Origin: Prevotella sp.
GTDB taxonomy: Bacteria; Bacteroidota; Bacteroidia; Bacteroidales; Bacteroidaceae
DNA: 5,764 nt
Direction: 5' to 3'
Assembly: GCA_022732315.1 (NCBI GenBank)
Contig: JAIJUV010000168.1
Span: forward strand, 1-5,764
The stretch's first letter is position 1; the number at the start of each line of letters is the position of its first letter. This document shows, piece by piece, positions 1 to 5,475 of the stretch. Both the position numbers and the translations under genes were made by a program. The notes under the pieces were generated by a model. It was given only the letters and a program-made list of their open reading frames with translations. It was not told the DNA's origin and did no database searches.

Positions 1-377
1 AGGATGATGCCACCATGCTCGTGAGTCCAGTCCCAAGCGTGCTTGAGGAACTCCTCGCGGGTAAGGTCGGTCTTCTTGATGCCCTGCTGAGCGAGGCGGT
101 TTACAACCTTTGCCTCGGTAGCGATACTGGCATGGTCGGTACCTGGTACCCAACATGCGTTCTTGCCCTCCATGCGAGCACGGCGAACGAGAATATCCTG
201 GATAGTATTGTTGAGCATGTGTCCCATGTGGAGCACACCTGTTACGTTTGGTGGAGGGATAACCACTGTATAAGGTTCACGACCATCTGGCTTAGAGCTG
301 AAAAGCTTGTTGTCGAGCCAGTACTGATACCATTTACTTTCCACTGCTTGTGGATCGTATTTACTTGCTAATTCCAT
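1..377 (-). CDS. valS: Valine--tRNA ligase (ValS), N-terminal part only
   Basis: Class I aminoacyl-tRNA synthetase that charges tRNA-Val in the cytoplasm. Only the first 125 codons plus two bases are present; the frame is open to the window edge, so the gene is cut by the window and is not a pseudogene. Translating the minus strand from the ATG at 377-375 gives [28 protein letters not shown] stretch follows, and then the class I HIGH signature as HMGH at residues 50-53 (about 230-219). After it come [19 protein letters not shown] and IATE, the typical ValS nucleotide-binding fold. The KMSKS loop and the anticodon-binding and coiled-coil domains lie outside the window. Starting at this ATG gives the usual ValS/IleS N-terminus. 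The gene is divergent from the small membrane-protein genes, and a minus-strand TATCTTTG box lies about 50 bp upstream. IleS and LeuS are alternatives, but the PPPNVTG and TDHA context favours ValS. Confidence 0.96.
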   Translation of the reverse strand, partial: MELASKYDPQAVESKWYQYWLDNKLFSSKPDGREPYTVVIPPPNVTGVLHMGHMLNNTIQDILVRRARMEGKNACWVPGTDHASIATEAKVVNRLAQQGIKKTDLTREEFLKHAWDWTHEHGGII

Positions 378-429
378 TGTTTCTATCTAATTTTTATTCT
401 TTTTCTTTCTTTTTCCTTAAAAAACGGTG

Positions 430-437
430 CAAAGATA
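430..437 (-). promoter_or_regulatory. Bacteroidota -7 promoter box for valS
   Basis: The minus strand reads TATCTTTG here, a perfect match to the Bacteroidota -7 consensus TAnnTTTG, followed by CACC. Transcription would start a few bases downstream, giving valS a leader of roughly 45 nt. A clear -33 TTTG at the usual distance of about 19-21 nt is not visible. The assignment therefore rests on the -7 box and its position upstream of valS. Confidence 0.6.
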
Positions 438-459
438 CGAATTTTTGGGCGAAAAATAC

Positions 460-467
460 TATCTTTG
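460..467 (+). promoter_or_regulatory. Bacteroidota -7 promoter box for the small membrane protein/mazG group
   Basis: The plus strand reads TATCTTTG, matching TAnnTTTG. The expected start of transcription, around 473-476, would leave a leader of about 25 nt before the ATG at 498. The only TTTG upstream (444-447) is 12 nt away, closer than the usual -33 spacing, so the -33 element is weak or absent. The box is the exact mirror image of the valS -7 box at 430-437, so the two divergent promoters share their upstream DNA. Confidence 0.6.
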
Positions 468-497
468 CATCAAAATTATTAATTTTTGCACAAAACG

Positions 498-731
498 ATG
501 GTTAGTAATGCAGTAAAAGAAGTTTCAGAGCAAGATAGAAGAAAGCTGCTAGCCGGTTTTCTCTATGATATGGCGAAGCTGATGTTTGGCAGCGTTGCCG
601 TGGGAGGATTGTCGCCTCTGATAATTGGAGGTGATTTCGGTTGGCTTAATATAGTGTGTTTTTTTGTTGGTTCAATATGTGGGTTCTTACTTGGATATAG
701 TGCCAATGAATTGTTGAAGTATAAAAAGTAA
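498..731 (+). CDS. Small two-helix membrane protein, 77 aa, function unknown
   Basis: The predicted product has a charged cytoplasmic N-terminus (EVSEQDRRKLL, residues 8-18). A first hydrophobic segment follows at about residues 25-47 (MAKLMFGSVAVGG then SPLIIGG), then a second at about 50-68 (WLNIVCFFVGSICGFLLGY), and a basic tail ending KYKK. This is a small inner-membrane hairpin protein without a cleavable signal. The ATG at 498 is preferred to a TTG at 486, because 498 is the first ATG and leaves a normal leader after the -7 box at 460-467. The pattern of LYDMAKLMFG followed by a glycine-rich turn and a second helix resembles uncharacterised small Bacteroidota proteins, possibly the DUF6722 group; this is from memory and unconfirmed. 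A 34-aa membrane peptide gene follows after 5 nt, then mazG, so it probably heads that transcript. No function can be assigned. Confidence 0.75.
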   Translation: MVSNAVKEVSEQDRRKLLAGFLYDMAKLMFGSVAVGGLSPLIIGGDFGWLNIVCFFVGSICGFLLGYSANELLKYKK

Positions 732-736
732 TAGTT

Positions 737-841
737 ATGGAAGCATATTTGTTTTTTAATGTAATGATGTTTGTGTTTGCATTGTCTTTTGCCATTTTCC
801 TCAATACGAAGGCAGGCAAGAAATGGAAAGATAATCTTTAA
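737..841 (+). CDS. 34-aa single-helix membrane peptide, function unknown
   Basis: An ATG at 737, 5 nt after the preceding stop, opens a 34-codon frame ending TAA at 839-841. The peptide has a short polar N-terminus (MEAY) and then a hydrophobic segment of about 18 residues (LFFNVMMFVFALSFAIFL, residues 5-22). A basic tail follows with the look NTKAGKKWKDNL. The shape is that of a small membrane peptide with N-out or N-in orientation undecided. Close spacing to the 77-aa two-helix protein suggests translational coupling and perhaps a shared membrane complex. The mazG start follows 12 nt after its stop. The single in-frame ATG, the neat TM-plus-basic-tail layout and the tight spacing argue for a real gene. 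It is short enough that automatic annotation often skips it. A type I toxin-like role is possible in principle, but no antisense RNA or other support is seen. Confidence 0.6.
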   Translation: MEAYLFFNVMMFVFALSFAIFLNTKAGKKWKDNL

Positions 842-853
842 TGTGAGATAACA

Positions 854-1816
854 ATGATGCATACAAAAGAAGAAAAGTTGGCGGCGTTCAGCCGCTTGCT
901 GGATGTGCAGGACCGTTTGCGCCTGCAGTGTCCATGGGATAAGAAGCAGACATTCGAGAGTCTTCGTCCGAATACCATCGAGGAGACTTTCGAGCTTTGT
1001 GACGCCTTGATGAAGCGCGATTACAAGGATATCAAGAAGGAGTTGGGCGATGTGCTGGAGCACGTGATGTTCTATAGCATCATCGGCAGAGAAGACGGCG
1101 AGTTCGATATCTGCGATGTCTGCAATCAGGAAGCTGATAAGCTGATGTTCCGCCATCCTTTCATCAACTGGAAGGAAGAGGGCGAATGGACTGTGGCGAA
1201 TCCTGATATGTATATCAATGATGAGGGACAGGTGGTATATAAGGAGTCTGAAAAAGCAGAAAACGGGAAGGCAGAATCTGCAACCGGGAAGGCAGAGGCG
1301 GGGAGCTCGGAAGAAACCCTGGCTCTTGGTGCCTGCAAACCCAAGAATGCTGCCTCGGTAGAGAAAACCTGGGAGCAGATCAAGCAGCAGGAGAAAGATG
1401 GCAACGAGCGTGTTCTGAGCGGTGTGCCTAATTCCCTGCCATCCCTTATCAAGGCCTATCGCATTCAGGACAAGGCACGAAACGTGGGCTTCGACTGGAA
1501 GGAGAAGGAGGATGTATGGGATAAGGTACACGAAGAACTGGAGGAACTCAAGGTAGAACTTGCCAAGGGCGACAAGGAGAATTCCACCCAGGAACTCGGC
1601 GATTTCCTCTTCTCCGTCATCAATGCAGCCCGTCTCTATAAGCTCAATCCGGATAATGCGCTGGAGAAGACAAACCAGAAGTTCATCCGCCGCTTCAACT
1701 ATGTGGAAGATCACTCCCTCAAGCAGGGCAGGAATCTGAAAGACATGAGCCTGGAAGAGATGGATCAACTCTGGGATGAAGCCAAGAAGCAGGAAAAACT
1801 TCAAGATGAGAAGTAA
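854..1816 (+). CDS. mazG: Nucleoside triphosphate pyrophosphohydrolase MazG, with extended linker
   Basis: Hydrolyses (d)NTPs, including non-canonical ones, to NMP and pyrophosphate in the cytoplasm, cleaning the nucleotide pool. The protein has two MazG domains. The first (about 8-105) shows CPWD (26-29), the metal-binding EExxE as E43, E44 and E47, ELGD (63-66), and a FRHP box (99-102). The second (about 193-300) shows LPSLIKAYRIQDKA, VGFDW (211-215), EELEE (227-231) and ELGD (247-250). All acidic ligands are present in both domains. At 320 aa it is longer than E. coli MazG (263 aa). The excess is mostly an Ala/Glu/Lys/Ser-rich linker at about 130-170, containing a 7-residue KAE-type repeat. 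The start is either of two adjacent ATGs (854, 857). It follows the 34-aa peptide by 12 nt and probably shares its promoter. The stop lies inside a block of 15-bp repeats (see 1799-1866). Confidence 0.95.
   Translation: MMHTKEEKLAAFSRLLDVQDRLRLQCPWDKKQTFESLRPNTIEETFELCDALMKRDYKDIKKELGDVLEHVMFYSIIGREDGEFDICDVCNQEADKLMFRHPFINWKEEGEWTVANPDMYINDEGQVVYKESEKAENGKAESATGKAEAGSSEETLALGACKPKNAASVEKTWEQIKQQEKDGNERVLSGVPNSLPSLIKAYRIQDKARNVGFDWKEKEDVWDKVHEELEELKVELAKGDKENSTQELGDFLFSVINAARLYKLNPDNALEKTNQKFIRRFNYVEDHSLKQGRNLKDMSLEEMDQLWDEAKKQEKLQDEK
1264..1296 (+). repeat. 21-bp-spaced direct repeat in the mazG linker
   Basis: CGGGAAGGCAGA occurs at 1264-1275 and again at 1285-1296, a spacing of 21 bp, or exactly seven codons. 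In the protein it gives successive GKAES and GKAEA heptads in the linker between the two MazG domains. It keeps the frame and lengthens a flexible linker, as expected of an in-frame duplication by slippage. Confidence 0.8.
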
Positions 1817-1866
1817 TGCTTCAAGAAGTAATGCTTCAAGCAATCATGCTTCAAGATGAGAAGTAA
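1799..1866 (+). repeat. Tandem 15-bp repeats covering the mazG stop codon and downstream DNA
   Basis: AAGTAATGCTTCAAG occurs as two perfect tandem copies (1811-1825, 1826-1840). A third copy with three mismatches follows at 1841-1855. The 18-bp string CTTCAAGATGAGAAGTAA, which encodes the last codons and stop of mazG at 1799-1816, recurs exactly at 1849-1866. The array fills most of the gap between mazG and the lipoprotein gene. No convincing hairpin terminator is seen in it, so the two genes may be co-transcribed. Confidence 0.9.
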
Positions 1867-1904
1867 AGATATGTAAGATAATCAGATTTTAAAGATAAGA
1901 GATT

Positions 1905-2465
1905 ATGAAAAGATTAGTTTATGTAATGATGGCTCTGGTAGTACTTTTCGCTGCCAATAGCTGTAAGGATAAGAAAACCGTTCCGGTGATCAGCACCAAC
2001 GATTCTGTGGCGCTGGAGGATGCGGAGAACGACTCAACCATCTATGGCGTGTGTGGCGAGGGAACCTCTATGCACAGCCTGGAATTGATATCAGATGCAG
2101 GTGATACCCTCACCGTCTTCATCGATGATGAGCAGCCTGGCATCGTGCAGGGCGGACTCCTGGCAGGCGACCGCATCGCCCTCATCGGCTACAAGGCGCA
2201 GGATGGCGAGATGCTTGCACAGAAAGTTATCAATCTTACTTCGCTCCTCGGCAAGTGGACTTCGCTAGACAAGAACTTCGATATCCTGGAAGGTGGTGAG
2301 GTGAAGAACAATGTGAAGGCGGAAACCAACCCTTGGACTTCATGGAAGATTCTGAACGGAAAGCTCCTGCTTAACAAGGATACCTTCGCCATCGACAATC
2401 TGGGTCCGGATAGTCTGACGCTGGAGAATACGCAGGGCATCTACGTGTTCAAGCGCCAGGAGTAA
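1905..2465 (+). CDS. Lipoprotein with lipocalin-like C-terminal domain
   Basis: A 186-aa envelope lipoprotein. Residues 1-19 form a signal peptide (MKRL, then a hydrophobic core to LFAAN), with the lipobox ANSC and lipidated Cys20. The mature start KDKK is charged; whether it acts as a Bacteroidota surface-export signal is uncertain. Residues 45-110 look like a small beta domain, with a run ending in GGLLAGDRIALIGYKA. Residues 114-184 (LLGKW, later NPWTSWKILNGKLLL, and PDSLTLENTQGIYVFKR) have the look of lipocalin-like domains common in Bacteroidota lipoproteins. In those, an opening GxW is followed by a 'W.i.ng.L' strand and an 'i..l..dsl.l' strand. The ATG at 1905 is the natural start because the signal peptide begins there. 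The ligand and role are unknown. It lies 88 bp after mazG across a repeat array with no clear promoter between them. Confidence 0.8.
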   Translation: MKRLVYVMMALVVLFAANSCKDKKTVPVISTNDSVALEDAENDSTIYGVCGEGTSMHSLELISDAGDTLTVFIDDEQPGIVQGGLLAGDRIALIGYKAQDGEMLAQKVINLTSLLGKWTSLDKNFDILEGGEVKNNVKAETNPWTSWKILNGKLLLNKDTFAIDNLGPDSLTLENTQGIYVFKRQE

Positions 2466-2483
2466 GAATATGATTTTTTTTAG

Positions 2484-2514
2484 CGGCAGTACATCTTGAA
2501 AAAAATGTACGCCG
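2484..2514 (+). terminator. Hairpin between the lipoprotein gene and rnz, possible weak terminator
   Basis: CGGC-A-GTACAT (2484-2494) pairs with ATGTAC-GCCG (2505-2514), giving a 10-bp stem with one bulged A and a 10-nt A-rich loop. Only TTTCTA follows, so a classical T-tract is missing. A run of eight T (2474-2481) lies before the stem and could pair with the A-run in the loop. It may end the lipoprotein transcript, or be a structured leader of rnz, whose start is only 30 nt downstream. Confidence 0.5.
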
Positions 2515-2544
2515 TTTCTAACCTATAAGATTGCAATAAAAATT

Positions 2545-3459
2545 TTGGAACCATTTAAGATACATATTCTGGGGTGTGGCAGTGCGCTGCCCACCCTTAA
2601 GCATAATGCCTCCTCGCAGCTCATAGAGATGCGAGGCAAGTGCTTTATGGTGGATTGTGGAGAGGGAGCACAGATGCAGTTCCGCCGCTCCCATATTCAT
2701 TTCTCCAAGCTCAATGCCATCTTCATCTCCCACATGCATGGCGACCATTGCTTCGGCTTGATGGGCCTGCTTTCTACGCTTGGAATGCTCGGCCGAACAT
2801 CTAAGTTAAGGGTTTATGCACCAAAGGATTATGAACCCCTGTTCAAGCAGCAGGTGGAGTATTTCATGCAGACCATGGAGTATGAAATGGAGATGATTCC
2901 GGTGGATACCGAGAAGCAGCAGATTATCTACGAAGACCATTCGCTCACGGTGGAGACGGTGCCCCTGAAGCATCGCGTGCCATGCTGCGGCTTCATCTTC
3001 CGCGAGAAACCTACGCTGCCTCATATCCGCCGCGACATGATAGATTACTATGGCATTCCTATCAGCCAGATCAACAATATCAAGAATGGGGCTGACTGGA
3101 CCAACGAGGAGGGCGAGGTGATTCCGAATGAAAAATTAGTGACACCTGCCGACTCGCCCCGCAGCTATGCCTACATGAGTGATACCCGCTATATCCCGAA
3201 TCTCTGGGAGAAGGTGAAGGGCGTTACCCTGCTTTATCACGAGAGCACCTACACTTCGGATCAGGAAGACCGTGCCAAAATCTACAACCACAGCACCGCC
3301 CGTCAGGCGGCGACGGTGGCGAGGGATGCCGGGGTAGGAAAGCTGCTCCTGGGGCATTACAGTGCCCGGTATAACGACGAGAAAGTGTTGCTCAAGGAAG
3401 CAAAAGAGGTATTCGAAGAAAGCTATCTGAGCAATGAGGGAATGGTGATTTCTGTATAG
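2545..3459 (+). CDS. rnz: Ribonuclease Z (tRNA 3' processing endonuclease), TTG start
   Basis: Zinc-dependent beta-lactamase-fold endonuclease that trims the 3' trailer of tRNA precursors in the cytoplasm. The 304-aa length is normal for bacterial RNase Z (about 307 in B. subtilis). It opens with the strand ILGCGSALPT (residues 8-17) and VDCGEG (36-41). The metal-binding HxHxDH follows as SHMHGDH, with H63, H65, D67 and H68. Further ligands are H143 in KHRVPCCGF, D213 in MSDTRY and H271 in LLGHYSARY; NHSTA around 248-252 is also typical. The insertion at about 152-205 is a usual RNase Z segment. The start is TTG at 2545, since there is no in-frame ATG before residue 29 and starting there would delete the conserved first strand. 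A weak TAAGATTG (2526-2533) might be its -7 box. The end of the gene carries a 13-bp duplication, and a terminator follows. Confidence 0.96.
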   Translation: MEPFKIHILGCGSALPTLKHNASSQLIEMRGKCFMVDCGEGAQMQFRRSHIHFSKLNAIFISHMHGDHCFGLMGLLSTLGMLGRTSKLRVYAPKDYEPLFKQQVEYFMQTMEYEMEMIPVDTEKQQIIYEDHSLTVETVPLKHRVPCCGFIFREKPTLPHIRRDMIDYYGIPISQINNIKNGADWTNEEGEVIPNEKLVTPADSPRSYAYMSDTRYIPNLWEKVKGVTLLYHESTYTSDQEDRAKIYNHSTARQAATVARDAGVGKLLLGHYSARYNDEKVLLKEAKEVFEESYLSNEGMVISV

Positions 3460-3476
3460 AAAATCTGTATAGGAAA
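3451..3476 (+). repeat. 13-bp tandem duplication across the rnz stop codon
   Basis: TCTGTATAGAAAA (3451-3463) is followed at once by TCTGTATAGGAAA (3464-3476), 12 of 13 bases identical. The first copy encodes the last two residues of RNase Z and its TAG stop. The second copy is untranslated. It resembles the duplicated 3' end of mazG at 1799-1866. Confidence 0.8.
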
Positions 3477-3490
3477 TAAGATGAAAAAAG

Positions 3491-3530
3491 CCTTGCATCA
3501 AAAAAAGTTTGATTTTTGGTGCAAGGTTTT
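3491..3530. terminator. Strong hairpin terminator after rnz
   Basis: CCTTGCATCAAAAA (3491-3504) pairs with TTTTTGGTGCAAGG (3513-3526): a 14-bp stem with one G-U pair and an 8-nt loop, followed by TTTT. A run of six A precedes it (3484-3489), so the same stem ends in a T-run on the other strand, the layout of a bidirectional terminator. It most likely ends the rnz transcript. Only 37 bp remain before the sigma factor start. Confidence 0.8.
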
Positions 3531-3567
3531 GCTATGATATTCGTTTAATCAGTAAAAAAGAGAAAAA

Positions 3568-4122
3568 TTGGAAACTGAAAAGCAATTTCTGGATGACGTG
3601 AAAGGCGGCAGTCAGGCAGCAATGCACCGGCTGTATGAGCGCTACGTAGGATATGCCATGGCGGTAGCGCTGAGGTATGTCCCTTTGCGTGATGATGCCG
3701 AGGATGTGGTGCAGGAGAGTTTCGTGAAGTTTTTCTCCAACATCGCCAGTTTCGATTTCCGGGGCGAGGGTTCGCTGAAGGCCTGGCTCCTCCGCATCGT
3801 GGTGAACGAAGCCATCAGCATGACGAGGAAGCAATCCCGACTCACCTTTGTGGATGAAGTTCCGGAAGAGGTTCCAGACGAGGATCCTGAGGTAGAGCGG
3901 GTGCCGCCTGCAGAATTAACGAGGATGATAGGCGAATTGCCCGAGGGCTATCGCCTGGTGCTCAACATGTTTGTGTTTGAGCAGCGCAGCCACAAGGAAA
4001 TCGCCGAGCAGCTGGGCATCAAGGAAAGCTCCTCAGCTTCGCAATATCTGAGAGCCAAAAAGCTCCTGGCAAAGAAAATAAACGATTATTTGAATACATT
4101 AAACGAGAAAGAATATGAGTAA
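3568..4122 (+). CDS. ECF-type RNA polymerase sigma factor, TTG start
   Basis: A 184-aa group 4 (extracytoplasmic function) sigma factor that would direct RNA polymerase to an envelope-stress regulon. Region 2 covers about 5-90. It shows AEDVVQESFVKFF (44-56), the core-binding part, then GSLKAWLLRIVVNEA (68-82) and MTRK, the -10 recognition helix. A very acidic linker (95-110, VDEVPEEVPDEDPEVE) separates it from region 4 (about 115-172). There PEGYRLVLNMF, HKEIAEQLGI and SQYLRAKKLL form the helix-turn-helix for the -35-type element. The start is TTG at 3568: the frame has a TAA at 3553 and no other start until an ATG at 3622, which would remove the first helix of region 2. The stop overlaps the next gene's start by 8 nt (ATGAGTAA), so the two are translationally coupled. 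The overlapping partner is its presumed anti-sigma factor. No clear own promoter is seen; such genes are often autoregulated. Confidence 0.93.
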   Translation: METEKQFLDDVKGGSQAAMHRLYERYVGYAMAVALRYVPLRDDAEDVVQESFVKFFSNIASFDFRGEGSLKAWLLRIVVNEAISMTRKQSRLTFVDEVPEEVPDEDPEVERVPPAELTRMIGELPEGYRLVLNMFVFEQRSHKEIAEQLGIKESSSASQYLRAKKLLAKKINDYLNTLNEKEYE

Positions 4123-5464
4123 CAAGGATTGGACAAGCAAACTTCGAGATCAGATGACAGACTATCAGGAGCCTGTCAAGCACGACTTGTGGGCTGGCAT
4201 TGCACAATCGCTTGCTCAGAATCAGCCTGTAGCAGGGGAGAATGGGGTTCCTGAAAATCATCCTGTCAAAAGGGTGGAGAAGGAACCGAAAGCCCGGGTT
4301 GTCACGTTGAAACGATGGTCGGCAGCCGCAGCCGCCGTAGCCTTGCTTGGAATAGGCGGAAGCTATGTTTATCTTCATCAGGAGGATGTGGAGCAGGGCA
4401 ATGCACAGTTGGCATCCCTGGCGTCATCAGAAGCTTCCTCTGCAGCATCAGCAGCATCTTCCTCTCTGTCGGCATCATCTTCCTCTCATTCGAAGCAAGT
4501 TCCGCTGCTTGCTGCTGATAACAAATCAGCAGATTCCAAGAGCTGGCAAAAGGCAGCTTCATCGGCAGCTTCTCTGCTTTCTTCCGATTACGCCTCTGTG
4601 CCAGTTCAATCAGCTGCACCCATGAATGATGAAGGCGAAACAATGGTAGCTGTTGCTTCGGATGAGGCTCCGCTGGTTGCTTCGAAATACAAATCAGCAG
4701 AATCAGCGCAGAGTCAGGCTGAACCAAACTCATCCTCTTATCATTTCACCAGGAATAGCGAAGTGGCGGGAGTATCGATGAAGCTCTATGCCGAGAACTT
4801 CGGTGCAGGAATGGGGAATGTCAATTCCGGCAGTAACATCGTCAATCGTTATTCTGATTCGGGAGTGATGGCAGATCCGATGCCAGGCGTATATCCCGAC
4901 CCTTCGGTGGGTGGAAGCAACGACGTGGATTATCTGATGGCGGCAGCCTATAAGGCACTCCAGAAATCTCCGCAGGGAAAGGCCAAGCATCATGCTCCGG
5001 TATCCGTGGGGATGCAGATAGCCTTTGGCGTGGCTCCTCGCTTGTCGTTGAGCACGGGCGTGGTTTATACCCGCACCTCTTCCGATTTCTATCCGTATGC
5101 TCCAAACAATGACTACAATGTTCATCAGGTGCTTCATTATGTAGGCATCCCTGTAGGCTTGAATTATGAATTGTGGAGGAGTGGCGGCTTCCATGCCTAC
5201 GTGATGGCTGGTGCCGAGGCAGCTTACAACGTGAAGAATGATACCGATGAAGATGGAACCAGGAAGCAGGATGCCAAGCGAGACAGGGTGCAATTCTCTG
5301 GAAAGGCTTCGCTCGGCGCCCAATATGACATCTCGCCAAGTGTGGGCTTATACATAGAGCCGGGCGCCAAGTATTACTTCGACAACGGAAGCGATATAGA
5401 AAATACCTTCAAGGATAAGAAGCTGAATTTCAACCTGCAATTTGGTTTGAGGTTCAATCTGTAA
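4115..5464 (+). CDS. Dual membrane-spanning anti-sigma factor with outer-membrane beta-barrel (Dma-like)
   Basis: A 449-aa protein that appears to cross both membranes. Residues 1-60 form a cytoplasmic segment with DWTSKLRDQM, DYQEPV and DLWAGI, the pattern of anti-sigma tails in Bacteroidota. One helix, about 68-88 (WSAAAAAVALLGIGGSYVYLH), follows the basic TLKR and crosses the inner membrane N-in. Residues 100-210 are a Ser/Ala-rich low-complexity linker. From about 219 (GVSMKLYAENFG) and again from 294 to the end come alternating amphipathic strands, such as SVGMQIAFGVA, LSLSTGVVYTR, YVGIPVGLNYEL and AYVMAGAEAAYNV. The closing strand LNFNLQFGLRFNL is typical of small 8-stranded porin-like barrels. 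There is no cleavable signal, so this is probably one continuous chain. The same layout defines the Dma proteins of B. thetaiotaomicron, which inhibit a partner sigma factor and control vesiculation; function here is inferred. A plain 'porin family protein' label would miss the N-terminal half. The partner sigma gene overlaps by 8 nt. Confidence 0.87.
   Translation: MSNKDWTSKLRDQMTDYQEPVKHDLWAGIAQSLAQNQPVAGENGVPENHPVKRVEKEPKARVVTLKRWSAAAAAVALLGIGGSYVYLHQEDVEQGNAQLASLASSEASSAASAASSSLSASSSSHSKQVPLLAADNKSADSKSWQKAASSAASLLSSDYASVPVQSAAPMNDEGETMVAVASDEAPLVASKYKSAESAQSQAEPNSSSYHFTRNSEVAGVSMKLYAENFGAGMGNVNSGSNIVNRYSDSGVMADPMPGVYPDPSVGGSNDVDYLMAAAYKALQKSPQGKAKHHAPVSVGMQIAFGVAPRLSLSTGVVYTRTSSDFYPYAPNNDYNVHQVLHYVGIPVGLNYELWRSGGFHAYVMAGAEAAYNVKNDTDEDGTRKQDAKRDRVQFSGKASLGAQYDISPSVGLYIEPGAKYYFDNGSDIENTFKDKKLNFNLQFGLRFNL
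4455..4487 (+). repeat. 21-bp-spaced repeat in the Ser/Ala linker of the anti-sigma/barrel gene
   Basis: CATCTTCCTCTC occurs at 4455-4466 and 4476-4487, again 21 bp (seven codons) apart, within a Ser/Ala-coding low-complexity tract at about 4430-4490. The duplication keeps the frame and changes only linker length, at around residues 114-125. Confidence 0.75.
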
Positions 5465-5475
5465 GATGGTTTTAA

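Larger units (their letters stand above)
429..468. repeat. Inverted repeat spanning both divergent -7 boxes
   Basis: GCAAAGATA (429-437) and TATCTTTGC (460-468) are exact reverse complements. Inside them ATTTTT (441-446) and AAAAAT (452-457) form a second inverted pair around GGGCG. The whole 40-bp block is thus a near-palindrome whose outer arms are the two -7 boxes. It may simply result from two promoters back to back, or it may also bind a dimeric regulator or form a hairpin in read-through RNA. The sequence alone does not decide this. Confidence 0.7.

Noticed and set aside
378..430. T-box or other amino-acid-sensing leader upstream of valS
   Set aside because: The leader is only about 45 nt and pyrimidine/A-rich without the stem structures such elements need.
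486..497. TTG at 486 as start of the 77-aa membrane protein (four extra residues)
   Set aside because: An ATG lies four codons later with a normal leader length after the -7 box, and the extra residues add no conserved feature.
563..1843. A 426-codon open frame antisense to the small membrane protein and mazG
   Set aside because: It is Leu/Ile/His-rich, as expected from the complement of Glu/Lys-rich coding DNA. It has no recognisable domain and overlaps mazG, whose catalytic motifs are all present on the other strand.
2526..2533. TAAGATTG as an rnz promoter -7 box
   Set aside because: It differs from TAnnTTTG at a conserved T, has no well-spaced TTTG upstream and would leave almost no leader; mentioned only as a weak possibility.
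3481..3537. An 18-codon frame starting ATGAAAAAAGCC
   Set aside because: It coincides with the rnz terminator stem and loop; the hairpin explains the sequence better, and the peptide has no membrane or signal pattern.
4730..5339. Long minus-strand frames opposite the barrel-coding region
   Set aside because: They are His/Arg/Ser-rich mirror frames of a well-patterned beta-barrel gene with no domain of their own.
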